DNA from: Mastigias papua
Taxonomy: Eukaryota; Cnidaria; Scyphozoa; Rhizostomeae; Mastigiidae
Length of the DNA: 64,000 nt
Assembly: GCA_964019165.1 (NCBI GenBank)
Contig: OZ025267.1
Span: 7,630,148-7,694,147 of the forward strand
Reading direction: 5' to 3'
The notes beneath the pieces were generated by a model that was given only the letters and a program-made list of their open reading frames with translations, did no database searches and had not been told where the DNA came from. Below, piece after piece: positions 1-35,340 of this stretch. Every line of letters starts with the position of its first letter. The first letter of the stretch is position 1. A program made the translations under genes and the position numbers.

Positions 1-480
1 TTTTTTGCCTGATTTCATTGTTATATTTTGATAGAACTGGAAACAATTAGGTTATTTAAAGCAGCCGTGAAGTAATTTTTTGATCCTAGCAGCTCTTCCT
101 TCAGTAAATCAAGATTTTTGTTTGTCACAGCTATACTCTTTAGAATATGAATTTCCTTTTGTGTTGCTGATTTAGCTTTGACTGTTTCTGAGAAAAGGGT
201 AATTTTGATAGCTCAAATGCATGTATTCTTCCAATATCAAATGATGCCTTTATCATTCCCTTTGATCAACATAAGATGGATTTCACAGAGAAACTTTCTT
301 TTTTGGGATATTTTTATCTCTGGTATATCAGATTGATTCTCAAGATCAGACTATGGTGTTAGGGTAGAATACATGAATAGCATTTAAAAATTTTATGAAA
401 TACTCAAAGTGTTTTATTTAGAAAGAAAAGTTTTTATGGACAGTTATGTATATGTAGAATCATGCTCATATCCATTTCAG
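1..480. other. Non-coding stretch left of the first readable coronin-7 exon
   Basis: AT-rich sequence with no exon I can align to coronin-7 and no recognisable element. The first readable exon starts at 481 inside the first beta-propeller, so this is almost certainly intron. The exons for roughly the first 115-130 residues must lie to the left of the window. Confidence 0.55.
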
Positions 481-25294
<24,814 letters not shown>

Positions 25295-26233
25295 ATGGAA
25301 AATGATTCATTACTATTTTGGTGGAAGCTGTATCAATATTTTAGGGAAATCTATGCTGCAAAACGGACTTAATAAGAAAGAATATAATTTAAACAAAGCT
25401 TATATAATGTAAATCTAGCATCATGTCTTATCTCGTTTAACTAATAATGCTCTGCGAGCTGGCTTCTTATGTTAGAGGGACTTTATAGGGTAGATGTATA
25501 CCAGAGACTACTAGACACTGGTAGTTCGCAGTTATGAGCTTCATTGGAACGCTGTAATAGAAAGCAATGATATTTTTGAAATTCTCATATTATTGTACGT
25601 AAAATATATTATCAACATATATTATACGCCTACAATGCATTCCCCTTACAAATTTTATTCTCTGGTTTGGCTAAATATCTAAAGATTACGTTGTGTGGTG
25701 TTTTTAGTTCAGCTTAATTCATTAGCATTGTGTGCGAATTAAGCAGAATTACTTTCGAAACAACTGAGAATAGTTATGGACTTATTATATTCTTTGTATG
25801 ATTAGTACCTCTGGTATGTTTATTGCTAAAAATATCAATGGGTTTTTGACAGCTATAATCTTGGCCTTAGGTTACGCAATACTTACTACCACATTGGCGT
25901 ATAACTATATTTCCTCGACCATATCTTACTGTATGAATAATTTTTCATTATTATCCTCTAGTAACATTGATTGATATTAATCTTATAATTGTTTTATTGC
26001 TTTGTATCTTCCTTAATGGTTTTATGCACATTAAGATGAACTTGTGGGTCAATTTATTCCATTCACTTATCACTTATTGTTCTTTATTTTTGGTTGTCGT
26101 ATCTGTGGTGCCATGTTGACAACTATAGCACTCATTAGCAAGCAGTGCCCTGTCTCATCTTTGATACATAAATGTCGAAGATGGAATTTGAAGGGCTCAA
26201 TATGTTAATCTCCACTAAATTTATGGCTATCCT
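25295..26233. other. 3' flank of coronin-7, no gene seen
   Basis: AT-rich sequence following the coronin-7 stop. It will include the 3' UTR, but I see no unambiguous AATAAA close to the stop. No coding region or repeat was recognised before the Penelope remnant. Confidence 0.4.
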
Positions 26234-26575
26234 TTGCCTGTAGCACTAGAAAGAAAAATATCAGTGACACACAAATGTTTACAAACTTGGCACCGTTTAC
26301 AACCACAACGGGTACTAATAGTAAGGGTTGTGTTCGTTGTGATAGTAAGCTGTGTCAAGTTTGTATTCGTGTGTATCACTGATGCTTTTCATTCTAGTGC
26401 TACAGGAAAAAATTATACCATGCATTTTAGGTTTAATTGTTGCTCGTCTAATGTTGCATACTTACTGCTTACGTACAATGACAGGATGAGAGAAAGCCTT
26501 TGGCTATACAGGTTTGATGGCTTTATCCCTGAAGGTCTTATCATAAGGCAGGTTGGCTCAGTTGTATAATAGGCT
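26234..26575 (+). pseudogene. Penelope-like retroelement remnant (linker plus end of GIY-YIG domain), broken
   Basis: Around 26320-26380 one frame reads GCVRCDSKLCQVCI, the Cys-rich linker typical of Penelope-like elements. A frameshift at about 26380 moves to a frame reading SSATGKNYTMHFRFNCCSSN and VAYLL, the usual entry into the GIY-YIG endonuclease. The domain core is then deleted, and the text resumes with ESLWLYRFDGFIPEGL, the conserved C-terminal end. The piece therefore carries at least one frameshift and one internal deletion and is dead. Orientation is + and opposite to the neighbouring remnant at 27360-27680. Confidence 0.7.
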
Positions 26576-26870
26576 TATGCTCTGGTCTCTTTTCATCTCT
26601 TTGTATTCTATTGGTCTATTATCCTACATTGCCGCATACTTTTTCTATTATGCCACGTCTCACCTATGGTCTCATCCTCTCAATGGTGCTTCGTTATGGT
26701 TCCTCTGAGATGGACAGTAATCCCGACTCAAGCACTTGCATTTCCTATCCTTTAGTTTTTGCACTACCCGCTTACGTGTTCAATTGTCATTTTTTGTTGT
26801 ATATTGTATTAGTGAGCCCTATAGGTGTTTCGGCCGTAGTACTTTGTTTTATGATGATAAAGAAAAACTC

Positions 26871-26910
26871 CAACTTGAAAAACGTTTCGGCACAAGCCTT
26901 CATCAGCTCT
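26871..26910 (-). ncRNA. Hammerhead-ribozyme-like motif of a Penelope-like element (copy A)
   Basis: The minus strand reads CTGATGA (26900-26906), a 3-bp stem II GGC/GCC with TTGT loop, then GAAAC (26884-26888) and a short stem III region. These are the conserved core boxes of hammerhead ribozymes, which are known in the terminal repeats of Penelope-like elements. One extra A sits between CTGATGA and the GGC arm, so self-cleavage is uncertain. It is in the same sense as, and 3' of, the GIY-YIG remnant at 27360-27680. Confidence 0.5.
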
Positions 26911-27359
26911 CATATATGTATATACGTATATATGTGTGTGTATGTATGTATATGTATATACTCAAATAGCTTCAATCACAAAGAAATTACGACAATAGAG
27001 CACTTTACACAATGAAATAGGACTTACAATGGATAGCACTAAAAAATGAATGGAAAGGAAATTATAGTTAACACAAGAGAAAAGGGTGTTGGAGAAGCTA
27101 ATACCTACAGTCTTACCGGGGTAGAGAGAAAGCCATGCGAGAACAAAGTGGGTGTGAAGTAACATAAAATGAAAAGGAAACCCAATATGACCTAGAAAGG
27201 ACGATATTGAGAGGAGGAAGATACACTAAGAAAAGGGGCTACATAAACAATAGTATAGAGAAGCATAACTAAATGAAAGTAAATACCATGACATAAAACA
27301 AAAAGAGGAGAATAAATAGTGAGTACATATAAAGTAAACGAGCCAACTCAAATGAATAA

Positions 27360-27680
27360 TTATACTATGCGTCTACTTCCTTCATTAAGACCCCGGGGCG
27401 TGAAAGTGTCCAGCTTATGTTGCCAGGAACTTTCACGTGTCCTATCCTTCCCAATAAGTGTATCAAATACAGTAACACGAATGTTTTCCACGAACCCATG
27501 ATGTCCTTCCTTAGAAAAATGTCTGAAGATGTCCATCTGGGGAACTGAAGACCCTGGCCTAAACCTACGATAACACGCCTTATAATTATTAAACCTAAGC
27601 CAAAAAGGCGTGTTAGTGCTACCCACATACTGAACACCACACACAACGCAGTCAAACAAATACACAACACCCGATAAAGA
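27360..27680 (-). mobile_element. Penelope-like retroelement GIY-YIG endonuclease fragment, 5'-truncated
   Basis: The minus strand gives an uninterrupted frame of about 106 codons. It starts SLSGVVYLFDCVVCGVQYVG, which is the GIY-YIG signature as found in Penelope-like elements (VYLI.C..C..QYVG). It continues with FRHFSKEGHH and ends WQHKLDTFTPRGLNE, the family's C-terminal motif, then a stop. The reverse-transcriptase part is missing: an in-frame stop lies directly upstream near 27685. 5' truncation is usual for these elements. The domain itself looks intact at codon level. Confidence 0.8.
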
Positions 27681-27741
27681 GGTTTAATAATTATTGTTCC
27701 TTTGTTTTATCATTATATATGCGCTGTATGTACTGGGAATG

Positions 27742-27790
27742 TTAGAACTGATGAAGGCTTGTGCCGAAACGTTTTAAAAGTTGGAGTTTT
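27742..27790 (+). ncRNA. Hammerhead-ribozyme-like motif of a Penelope-like element (copy B, inverted to copy A)
   Basis: The + strand reads CTGATGA (27748-27754), stem II GGC/GCC with TTGT loop, GAAAC (27766-27770), then a GTTTTAAAAGTT stem III region. It matches copy A (26871-26910, minus strand) nearly base for base across the core and the following GTTGGAGTTTTT. A further match, TTTCTTTGTGATTAAAGC and CTATTTGAGT (27819-27846), recurs inverted at about 26962-26990. It flanks the 5' side of the GIY-YIG remnant in antisense. Confidence 0.5.
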
Positions 27791-27844
27791 TTCTTGAATA
27801 TCTAGTTATTTCTTTAAAATTTCTTTGTGATTAAAGCTATTTGA

Positions 27845-28050
<206 letters not shown>

Positions 28051-28860
28051 TTTTAGTACTAGGGAATAGCTTGGAACGTCAAATGGTAAGCTTCGATTTT
28101 TGCAGTCAGTATATCCTACTAGCAACGTAGGGTTAGGGAACTCGAAAACATTTTTGCTCAAAAGCTGAAGGGTATGTATTGAACAAAGTAACTTATGAAT
28201 GTAATAGCTATTGCAAATGTTTTCGTGGCATGTGACTGCAACATAGTTTACTGAAGTAAAGCCACAGCATCAACAGTACCACATTTAACTGAGGGATTAT
28301 AGGAATGAGATATAGCGCTTGTATTTACAAAAATTTCTAATAACAACTGGGCCAAATTCTAACAGCATTAATGTATGATTCCAGTTGATATGTAAGCAAG
28401 TGTTTGAGTTATATAACAAGTCGAAATATGTATGTCAGAAGCAGTTTAACACTTCTATTTAGAAAAATTTGACGTTAAAGTAAAGAAATAGCTAGCTTGT
28501 CACAATTATAGAAATGCCTCGGTTTTTTTCTTAAATCACGTCACAATCAAGTTATTAATTTTTGAAAGGAAACTTCATTTAGCAGGCCTATGTCAAAAGA
28601 TTCGTTTGCTCGGGTTTTCATGAATGGGATGGTGGCTGTCTCAATACATTTTTAACTCGACACCCAAGCAATACAGAGTAGCTGCAGGAAGACACCAGGA
28701 GAAGGCTACGAGAAGATGACTTTAAAACCTAATGAGAGCAAAACGAAATGCAACTTTAAGTGAAGAAAAACATGGGGGGGGAGAGTTATAAATTTAATGA
28801 AGGATGATTTGAGGGCTCATAGACAAAAATTGGGATGAGATCAAGAACTGGAGATACCTT

Positions 28861-28920
28861 CATAGTCTGTGAGATCCCCTCATAGTCTGTGAGATCCCTT
28901 CATAGTCTGTGAGATCCCTT
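28861..28920 (+). repeat. 20-bp tandem repeat, three copies
   Basis: Three consecutive 20-bp units CATAGTCTGTGAGATCCCTT, with one C/T change in the first. Intergenic. The surroundings (28060-29378) show no gene. Confidence 0.9.
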
Positions 28921-29378
28921 CATAGCCATTCTAGGCTAGGCCTTTCTCTACCATTTCTTATCTAGGAAACTTCTTAGCCATTGCAGAATGTAGAAGTTTC
29001 CCCTAGACGAAGTTAACATCCACCCCCATCCTTCCAGGTATAAAAATATGGCGCTGTCCCTCTTACCTTAATCAACTCAACTCAGTTCAACTAATTAATT
29101 CTCTGAAGCTAACACTTGATCGTCCATCCCACAATGCATGGCTGTATAGCTCAGCACTATCTTTATAACATGTGCTTGAGATTTTAAGGTATGACTGACC
29201 AGGGGCATCGTAAGCAAACGCATCCATTGGGGCTACAAGGTCAAATTTTGTCGGCTGTCAACTTTGAAAGGGCGTAATCCCTGACTAAGCATCATCCAAG
29301 CTGTCATAAAACTATTTAAGTTTCTCACACCCATATCAATGAACTCATCTGGAGATTTCTATCTAGATTAGGCATACC

Positions 29379-29633
29379 GTAAATCCTCGAATTAGCCCCC
29401 TGGGGGCTTATTTATTTTTGATGCTTTTTGGGTGGGGGCTTATTCGAGGGGGGCTTATAAAATTAATTGACAAATGTCGTATAAAAAGCTCATTCCCAAA
29501 GCTCCTTTTCTCCATACTATTACAAGAACAGTATAAATTTAAGCATTAATCTTCATCACTGTCTTCATCATCATCTAGGGTTGGGGCTTATTCGAGGGGG
29601 GCTTATTTGAGGGGGGCTAATTCGAGGATTTAC
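29379..29633 (+). mobile_element. MITE family B, copy 2 (about 255 bp)
   Basis: Bounded by GTAAATCCTCGAATTAGCCC at the left and its inverse GGGCTAATTCGAGGATTTAC at the right. The interior matches the copy at 16538-16853 (GCTTATTTATTTTTGATGC, then TATAAATTTAAGCATTAATC, then CATCATCATCTAGGGTTG). GC-rich ends on an AT-rich core; no coding capacity. Confidence 0.82.
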
Positions 29634-31674
29634 GATATCTCAACATTTAAGAAAGGTGCTTCCCTAACATCTGTTTGGTGTGGTCCTAAATACTCTTCCT
29701 GATGCTTCTCCACTCAGACTACCACTCTTCGTAATTCCCTATTCAACCACGTCTGTCACCGCCACTATCCTTACCTCTTTGTTTCCATTTGCAAACCGAA
29801 ACCATACAATTTTTTATTGGGGAAATAAACCTGTTTTTCAATGTATTATGTAAGCACCTGGAGAAAAATATCTGTTGCTACATAGTTTCCTTTGTTATAG
29901 TTATACACGGTAGCTCATTTCAGTGAGATGCTATTACTCCATTAGTAAAAACCTAAGAATATATAATCTACAAAAGTATAGCTGATCCTCCAAAACAATT
30001 GTGTTTGCTTCACTGTACCTCAGGAACTCCCTCGATCTTGCAGTCAACCCATTTGATGAGGACTGTTTATTATTGCATGTTCTTTGTCAAAGCCTTACAT
30101 AATTTAGAGAATCACAGAGTGCGGTTGCAATTGCATTTTTATTCATGTATCCTTTTGCTTCTGATTATTCAAGGTATAGAAAGAGCAACTTTATTTCCTT
30201 TCCCCTGCTATTCACGCGCTACCCCCATTGCATCTCCTTGCTCATGTGACCTCTGACATTTGGGTCGTTATCTCTCTTTGCTGCATACCAATCTGGCACG
30301 AGAGACTCCTCTACAAGAAACAGATCCTGTAGCCTCTATTCACGCTTTTTTAAATGAGTGTAGAGAATGAGCCGGCAAGGAAATACTACCTGACGAGAAA
30401 ATTGTTTGAGAAGGCAATTGAATAAAGTTTTCATTCAGCATAGGCACCATTCACTCTATGCTTTTTGTACTCAGAAGACCAACAACTAGAATTATAGCAC
30501 TAAAATGTGGGTTTTTGAAAGCTACGTACACCAAGTATCCTGACACAGTACACCCATAAGTACTTTCCATTCACTGCAGCGCACTTTTTGAATGGCCCTC
30601 TACTCATTGTAAAGAAGAGATAGATCGATTAGAAAGGTTTGTTTTGCACGCCCCCATCTTACGTCGTCAAGGTCATTAATACGTCACCTCCTAGGAACAA
30701 CGGTGGTCTATTCTACGTCCAAGAAATATTTTAACAGAAAGAAAGAAGTATTTTTTTCTGAGAATCAGCGATGCTGTGGAAAAGGGCTCAGGGGAGGCTC
30801 AACCCCCTTGTTGAAATGAGGATTGCTCTGGGGTGACCCAGCCCCTTTCCAACGAGCATATGCTATTCTGGTGGGTTCCCAATCCTTTATTATGGCTTCA
30901 TGTAGATTTTACGTCCATTGCGTTTAAATTTATGTAGAACTTTACAATTATTAAAATTTATTTGAATGAAATATTGGGTTTGGTAAGTGGAGTGGCCTAC
31001 AGCCCAGCCCTCCTTGTTAACTTTTGTAGGACGGTACCCCTGTGCACAGGATATATAGCCTTCTCTTCAATGCAATATGGGCGTTTGGCCACGAACCTTA
31101 CAGCACTTTTTAGCTCAGCGAAGTGAAAAATGCTAGTATCAAGGCATTATTTATGTCAAATCCCCACTGTCATTGAAAACACGGAAAAAGGAAAGTGGAG
31201 TCCTAAGGAAAGTGAACAGTTATTAATCACATGTCTCCGGGGGTACAAGGTCTTGGTGATTGGTCAACTCTGAGGGATAATTATAAAAATTTGCTACTTT
31301 AGGCCTGTAGTGTGATGGAAGAACTCAAAAAAGCCGCCGTAAAGTGTCATCGTATAAGTCAGTGAAAAGTCTCCATCTGCTGGATTCAGAAAAGTCGAAC
31401 CATTGCCAACTCTGTGGTGATAGATTTTCCCTTGAAAGAATAATAATTGTATATCCAGAGATTGGCTTGGTTGAAATACACAAAACATCTCGAAGCGTAG
31501 GCCGTTCTCTCCCGTGCCACACTGATCATATGTCGAATTGGAATGGTTTGGAACTCACATCAGCATCGTTCTGCTACATAACCACATTCAGCACATTCAG
31601 CATTTTAGATGTCGTGAATCGTAGCGGAGATCGACATTGTATCAGGCCATTTTTGGATTGTCAACGAGAGCAAG
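29634..31674. other. Intergenic region upstream of the adenylyl cyclase
   Basis: No convincing gene. The 113-codon frame at 31344-31685 has no recognisable protein features, and another frame overlaps it on the minus strand. The 5' UTR and promoter of the cyclase must lie here or further left, but I see no TATA box or clear initiator. An in-frame TGA about 60 bases upstream of the cyclase ATG closes the frame. Confidence 0.45.
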
Positions 31675-34600
31675 ATGTATTCTAGTGCAAATAACAGCAG
31701 TACTATTTCAGAGATAAATGAATCACCATCACCTTCTAGGACTTCGTTTCAAACGCACCTTGATCCGAATTCAAAAAATGACAAGCCATCATTTTCATCA
31801 CATGTTGATACAAGAGAAAGGAAGGGAATGCTACCATTACTTTTTGAACGAGCTTCCAACAGATTTTGGGACCCATCGTTTGACTCTACAGTTTTGGAAA
31901 GCGAATTTAGGCGATTCGTCCTAGTCGTTGATAGAATCAGGTTTAAATCAGCTGCTCTTTATGTCGCAACCGCATCCTTGATATTAACTGTATATTTTGG
32001 AGCAACAAGAGGACTCACTGTGTCAGGAGAAAATCTAATGATCGGTTGTAGTGTTATTTGTTTTATATCATTTTTCTTTTTCCTGTTGACACAATGTACT
32101 AAATTATATCGAAAACCGAGAGAGGCCATCTTGATATCACTTCTCTTCGTTTTGTTGATCGTGTCTGTAGAGGTATTATCCTTTTACAAGATTACAGAAA
32201 GTGACTTGACATATGCATTTCGATTCACGCTCTCCACTTGCATCATATTATTGGTTTACACCCTTATACCAGCATTGCCTATGTATGCCTGCTTCCTCAT
32301 TGCTACGTTCTATTCCGTTGCTCATGAAGTCAGCGCGGGGCTTGAAACTTCAAATAAGCTAGACACAACCGAAATAGTAAGTAGGATATTCCTTCACATT
32401 GGTGTACATTTGATTGGGCTAGCTATGTTCTTCATGGCACAAGTGAAGAAGAGGAGCACATTTTGGAGGGTAGGCCAAAGTATTGTTGCAACAAGGGACT
32501 TGGAGATAGAGCAACGAACGAAAGATAAAATGATCAGATGGGTGATGCCAAAAGTAGTTGCAGATTGGCTAATACAAGATGGTTTGCAACGAATAAAAGT
32601 AAGGGGTGTATCAGAACCGAAGGTTCCTTTCAGGCCTTTCAACATGGATAGAGTTGAAAAAGTAAGCATATTGTTTGCTGATATTGTAGGGTTTACAAAA
32701 ATGTCATCAAATAAGACTGCAGAGACTCTTGTAAACCTCCTTAATGATCTGTTTGGCCGTTTTGATGAGTTAACAGAGATAAACAATTGTGAAAAAGTTA
32801 GCACATTAGGAGATTGCTATTACTGTGTAGCTGGATGCCCTGAAAAGACAGGATACCATGCTATTTGCTGTGTAGAAATGGGACTTGATATTGTTGAACA
32901 GATAAAAAAGTTTCGAGAAGAGACAAAAGAAGATGTTGACATGAGAGTAGGTATCCATACTGGCAGTGTGTTATGTGGTATCTTGGGTAACAGACGAAGA
33001 AGATTTGATGTATGGTCAAATGATGTTACCATTGCCAATAGGATGGAGGCAGCTGGTAGACCTGGAAAGGTTCATATATCAGAGAAAACTCTGAAATTTC
33101 TTGAGGATCAATATGTAGTTGAAAAGGGAGAAGGTATAAATACTAGCAAAGATGAACAAGTGTTACCTACTTATTTCATCGTTTCAAGGAAGAATGGAAT
33201 CTCTGGTAACAAGCCCTGGCAGAGAGAGAAAGCCCACAGGGACTCAAATTCAAGCCTGCGACAGGCAATTAAAAGTGGCATGAGTCCTAGCAAGGATGAA
33301 CAGAAGAGGAAAGTGAAACATGATAGCCAAACATGCATGTCTCCAAAGAATGATAAAACAAACCCAAATGAGGTTGCATTTTATATAGATGATGGGGAAG
33401 ATATGCAAGTGTATCAAGAACAGATGTTAAGGAAAAAGTCCTACTCCATAGCTGAAGATGATTCTGTTGAGCTTAATTTTCTTGGTAAAGGGCAAGCAGG
33501 TACACAGTCTCCACCATCACCTCCCAAGCCTCAACTTCGTATTGCACAGAACCTTGCAAAGACACCTCTACCATTCCAAAGACTCAATGCTCAGTTAAAT
33601 TTTAGATTGAATGATGCATTCATGAGAGATGCCCTAAGAGAACTAAATGACATACAGCTTGTAAAGTTGATGCGTAGGAAAAAGACCCAAAAAGAATACT
33701 TCACAAACCCGCCACTCACAATGTTTCGGAAAAATTTTAATGTTGAGCATTTGGAAGTGAAATATCGGAAGGAATGCTTCAAAGATTTCAAGTTGCACCC
33801 AAAAGTGACTACATTTGCATCACCAAAGATTCATTTCTTTTTTGATGTAATCACAGCAACATTACTTTTTCTTATCAATCTTGTGGTCTGTTATCTGGTT
33901 TTCAGACCTGCCCCTACAGCTCTCATTGTCCTAACACCTATTGTTGGAGTGATAATGTTGGCACTGCTGCTTGTGAGGTGTATCAGAGCATCTGCAATGA
34001 CAGCATGTTGTCCCACCAAGAAATGCACAGAACATTTATCAGAGTTAGAGAAAGAAAATAGCACATCAAGCCAGACAAGTCATAGTGAGCTTCATGGTAG
34101 GCACAGTATTGGTCGCTTGAGCTTGGATGGTGCATTTAGCACTGACACTCACAAGAAGCAAAGGACATGTAAGGAAATACTGGCAGATATTGCAACCTCA
34201 CTTTGGGTGCGATTTCATGTTTTTGGTGCTTTTATGATGTGTTTACCTATATTTGTCACTTTTGCCACAGTAGAGCATTGTCAAGAGAAAGTATGGAGTG
34301 AAAGGGAGTTAGAACTGTTTAGCAACCTTGTTACAGTTGGCCTTCTCTACTTTTGCAGTTTTACACAATTGTCTTACCTCATGAAAACTTCACTCGCTTT
34401 AATTGTGGCTGTTGTTTTCTGCATCCTTCTGAAAATTGAGCCCAAGTCATTCTGTATTACAAGACAGAGCTCCTCTACTAGTGCAAATGATATCATTGTT
34501 TCTATCATGATCCAGATCATCTTAGTGTTTTGCATCAATCGGCTGCATGAAGGGGGTGTCAGAGTTAATTATTTTGGAGACAGAGAAGCTGCAGAAAAGA

Positions 34601-35340
34601 AGAACAATGCATCTGATCAGAAGAGAGTTGCTGATTCTTTGCTTGTTGATATGTTTCCTCGTCATGTTTCAGAGCAACTTAAATTCAAAAGTCACTGTTC
34701 ACGAAATTATGACAATGTTGGCATCCTCTTTGCAACTATAGTGAATTTTGGTGAGTTTTATGAGGAGAATTTTGCAGGTGGCATTGAGTGTATTAGAATT
34801 CTTCATGAGTTGGTCGCTGACTTTGATAAGGAACTGGACAAGTTTGATGATTTGGAGAAAATCAAAACTGTTCATGGGACTACTTTTATGGCAGCATCTG
34901 GACTTTGTGTTCCAGATAATAACAACATTGAATCCATTGAGCCAGTGCATCCTCATTTACATTTAAAGAATCTCATAGACTTTGCCTTAGCAATTTTTAG
35001 AGTTCTTAATGAATTTAATAGCAACATGTTGGGCTTTAATTTTCTGCTGCGGTGTGGGTTCAATGCTGGTCCTGTTACAGCAGGTGTAATTGGTACTACC
35101 AAGCCTCAGTATGACATCTGGGGAGATGCAGTTAATCTTGCCAGTAGGATGGATAGCACAGGTGTTCCTGGAAGGATACAAATGCCTGAAGAGTCAATGC
35201 AGATGTTAACAGATTTTTTTACCTTTGAAGAAAGAGGGATTGTTTATGTTAAAGGGAAGAACAATATGAGAACACATTTGCTGTGTGATAGGATTAAAGA
35301 TGCTGGAAGTAACCACTCATTACCAGATTCAGGCCTATAG
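31675..35340 (+). CDS. ADCY9: Membrane adenylyl cyclase, ADCY9 type, single coding exon, 1221 aa
   Basis: Makes cAMP from ATP at the plasma membrane. Layout: cytosolic N-terminus 1-90; first membrane cluster about 92-256; C1 catalytic domain about 326-505 with metal-binding Asp336 (FADIVGF) and Asp380 (LGDCYYC); a long low-complexity C1b linker 505-715; second membrane cluster about 716-770 and 845-955; C2 domain about 1010-1205 with Lys1064, Asp1147 (YDIWGD), Asn1154 and Arg1158 for ATP binding. GILFATIVNFGEFYEENF and FDVWSNDVTIANRME are close to ADCY9 rather than to other isoforms. The start is the first Met after an upstream in-frame stop. There is no intron in 3.7 kb, although neighbouring genes have 10 and at least 25 exons. 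Only about 20 residues follow C2; mammalian ADCY9 is about 1353 aa with a long C2b tail. A GTGAGT just after the stop could be a 3' UTR donor. Confidence 0.95.
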   Translation: MYSSANNSSTISEINESPSPSRTSFQTHLDPNSKNDKPSFSSHVDTRERKGMLPLLFERASNRFWDPSFDSTVLESEFRRFVLVVDRIRFKSAALYVATASLILTVYFGATRGLTVSGENLMIGCSVICFISFFFFLLTQCTKLYRKPREAILISLLFVLLIVSVEVLSFYKITESDLTYAFRFTLSTCIILLVYTLIPALPMYACFLIATFYSVAHEVSAGLETSNKLDTTEIVSRIFLHIGVHLIGLAMFFMAQVKKRSTFWRVGQSIVATRDLEIEQRTKDKMIRWVMPKVVADWLIQDGLQRIKVRGVSEPKVPFRPFNMDRVEKVSILFADIVGFTKMSSNKTAETLVNLLNDLFGRFDELTEINNCEKVSTLGDCYYCVAGCPEKTGYHAICCVEMGLDIVEQIKKFREETKEDVDMRVGIHTGSVLCGILGNRRRRFDVWSNDVTIANRMEAAGRPGKVHISEKTLKFLEDQYVVEKGEGINTSKDEQVLPTYFIVSRKNGISGNKPWQREKAHRDSNSSLRQAIKSGMSPSKDEQKRKVKHDSQTCMSPKNDKTNPNEVAFYIDDGEDMQVYQEQMLRKKSYSIAEDDSVELNFLGKGQAGTQSPPSPPKPQLRIAQNLAKTPLPFQRLNAQLNFRLNDAFMRDALRELNDIQLVKLMRRKKTQKEYFTNPPLTMFRKNFNVEHLEVKYRKECFKDFKLHPKVTTFASPKIHFFFDVITATLLFLINLVVCYLVFRPAPTALIVLTPIVGVIMLALLLVRCIRASAMTACCPTKKCTEHLSELEKENSTSSQTSHSELHGRHSIGRLSLDGAFSTDTHKKQRTCKEILADIATSLWVRFHVFGAFMMCLPIFVTFATVEHCQEKVWSERELELFSNLVTVGLLYFCSFTQLSYLMKTSLALIVAVVFCILLKIEPKSFCITRQSSSTSANDIIVSIMIQIILVFCINRLHEGGVRVNYFGDREAAEKKNNASDQKRVADSLLVDMFPRHVSEQLKFKSHCSRNYDNVGILFATIVNFGEFYEENFAGGIECIRILHELVADFDKELDKFDDLEKIKTVHGTTFMAASGLCVPDNNNIESIEPVHPHLHLKNLIDFALAIFRVLNEFNSNMLGFNFLLRCGFNAGPVTAGVIGTTKPQYDIWGDAVNLASRMDSTGVPGRIQMPEESMQMLTDFFTFEERGIVYVKGKNNMRTHLLCDRIKDAGSNHSLPDSGL

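Noticed and set aside
31344..31685. 113-codon frame just upstream of the cyclase
   Set aside because: Composition is like the flanking non-coding DNA, competing frames exist on the minus strand, and it runs out of frame into the cyclase start.
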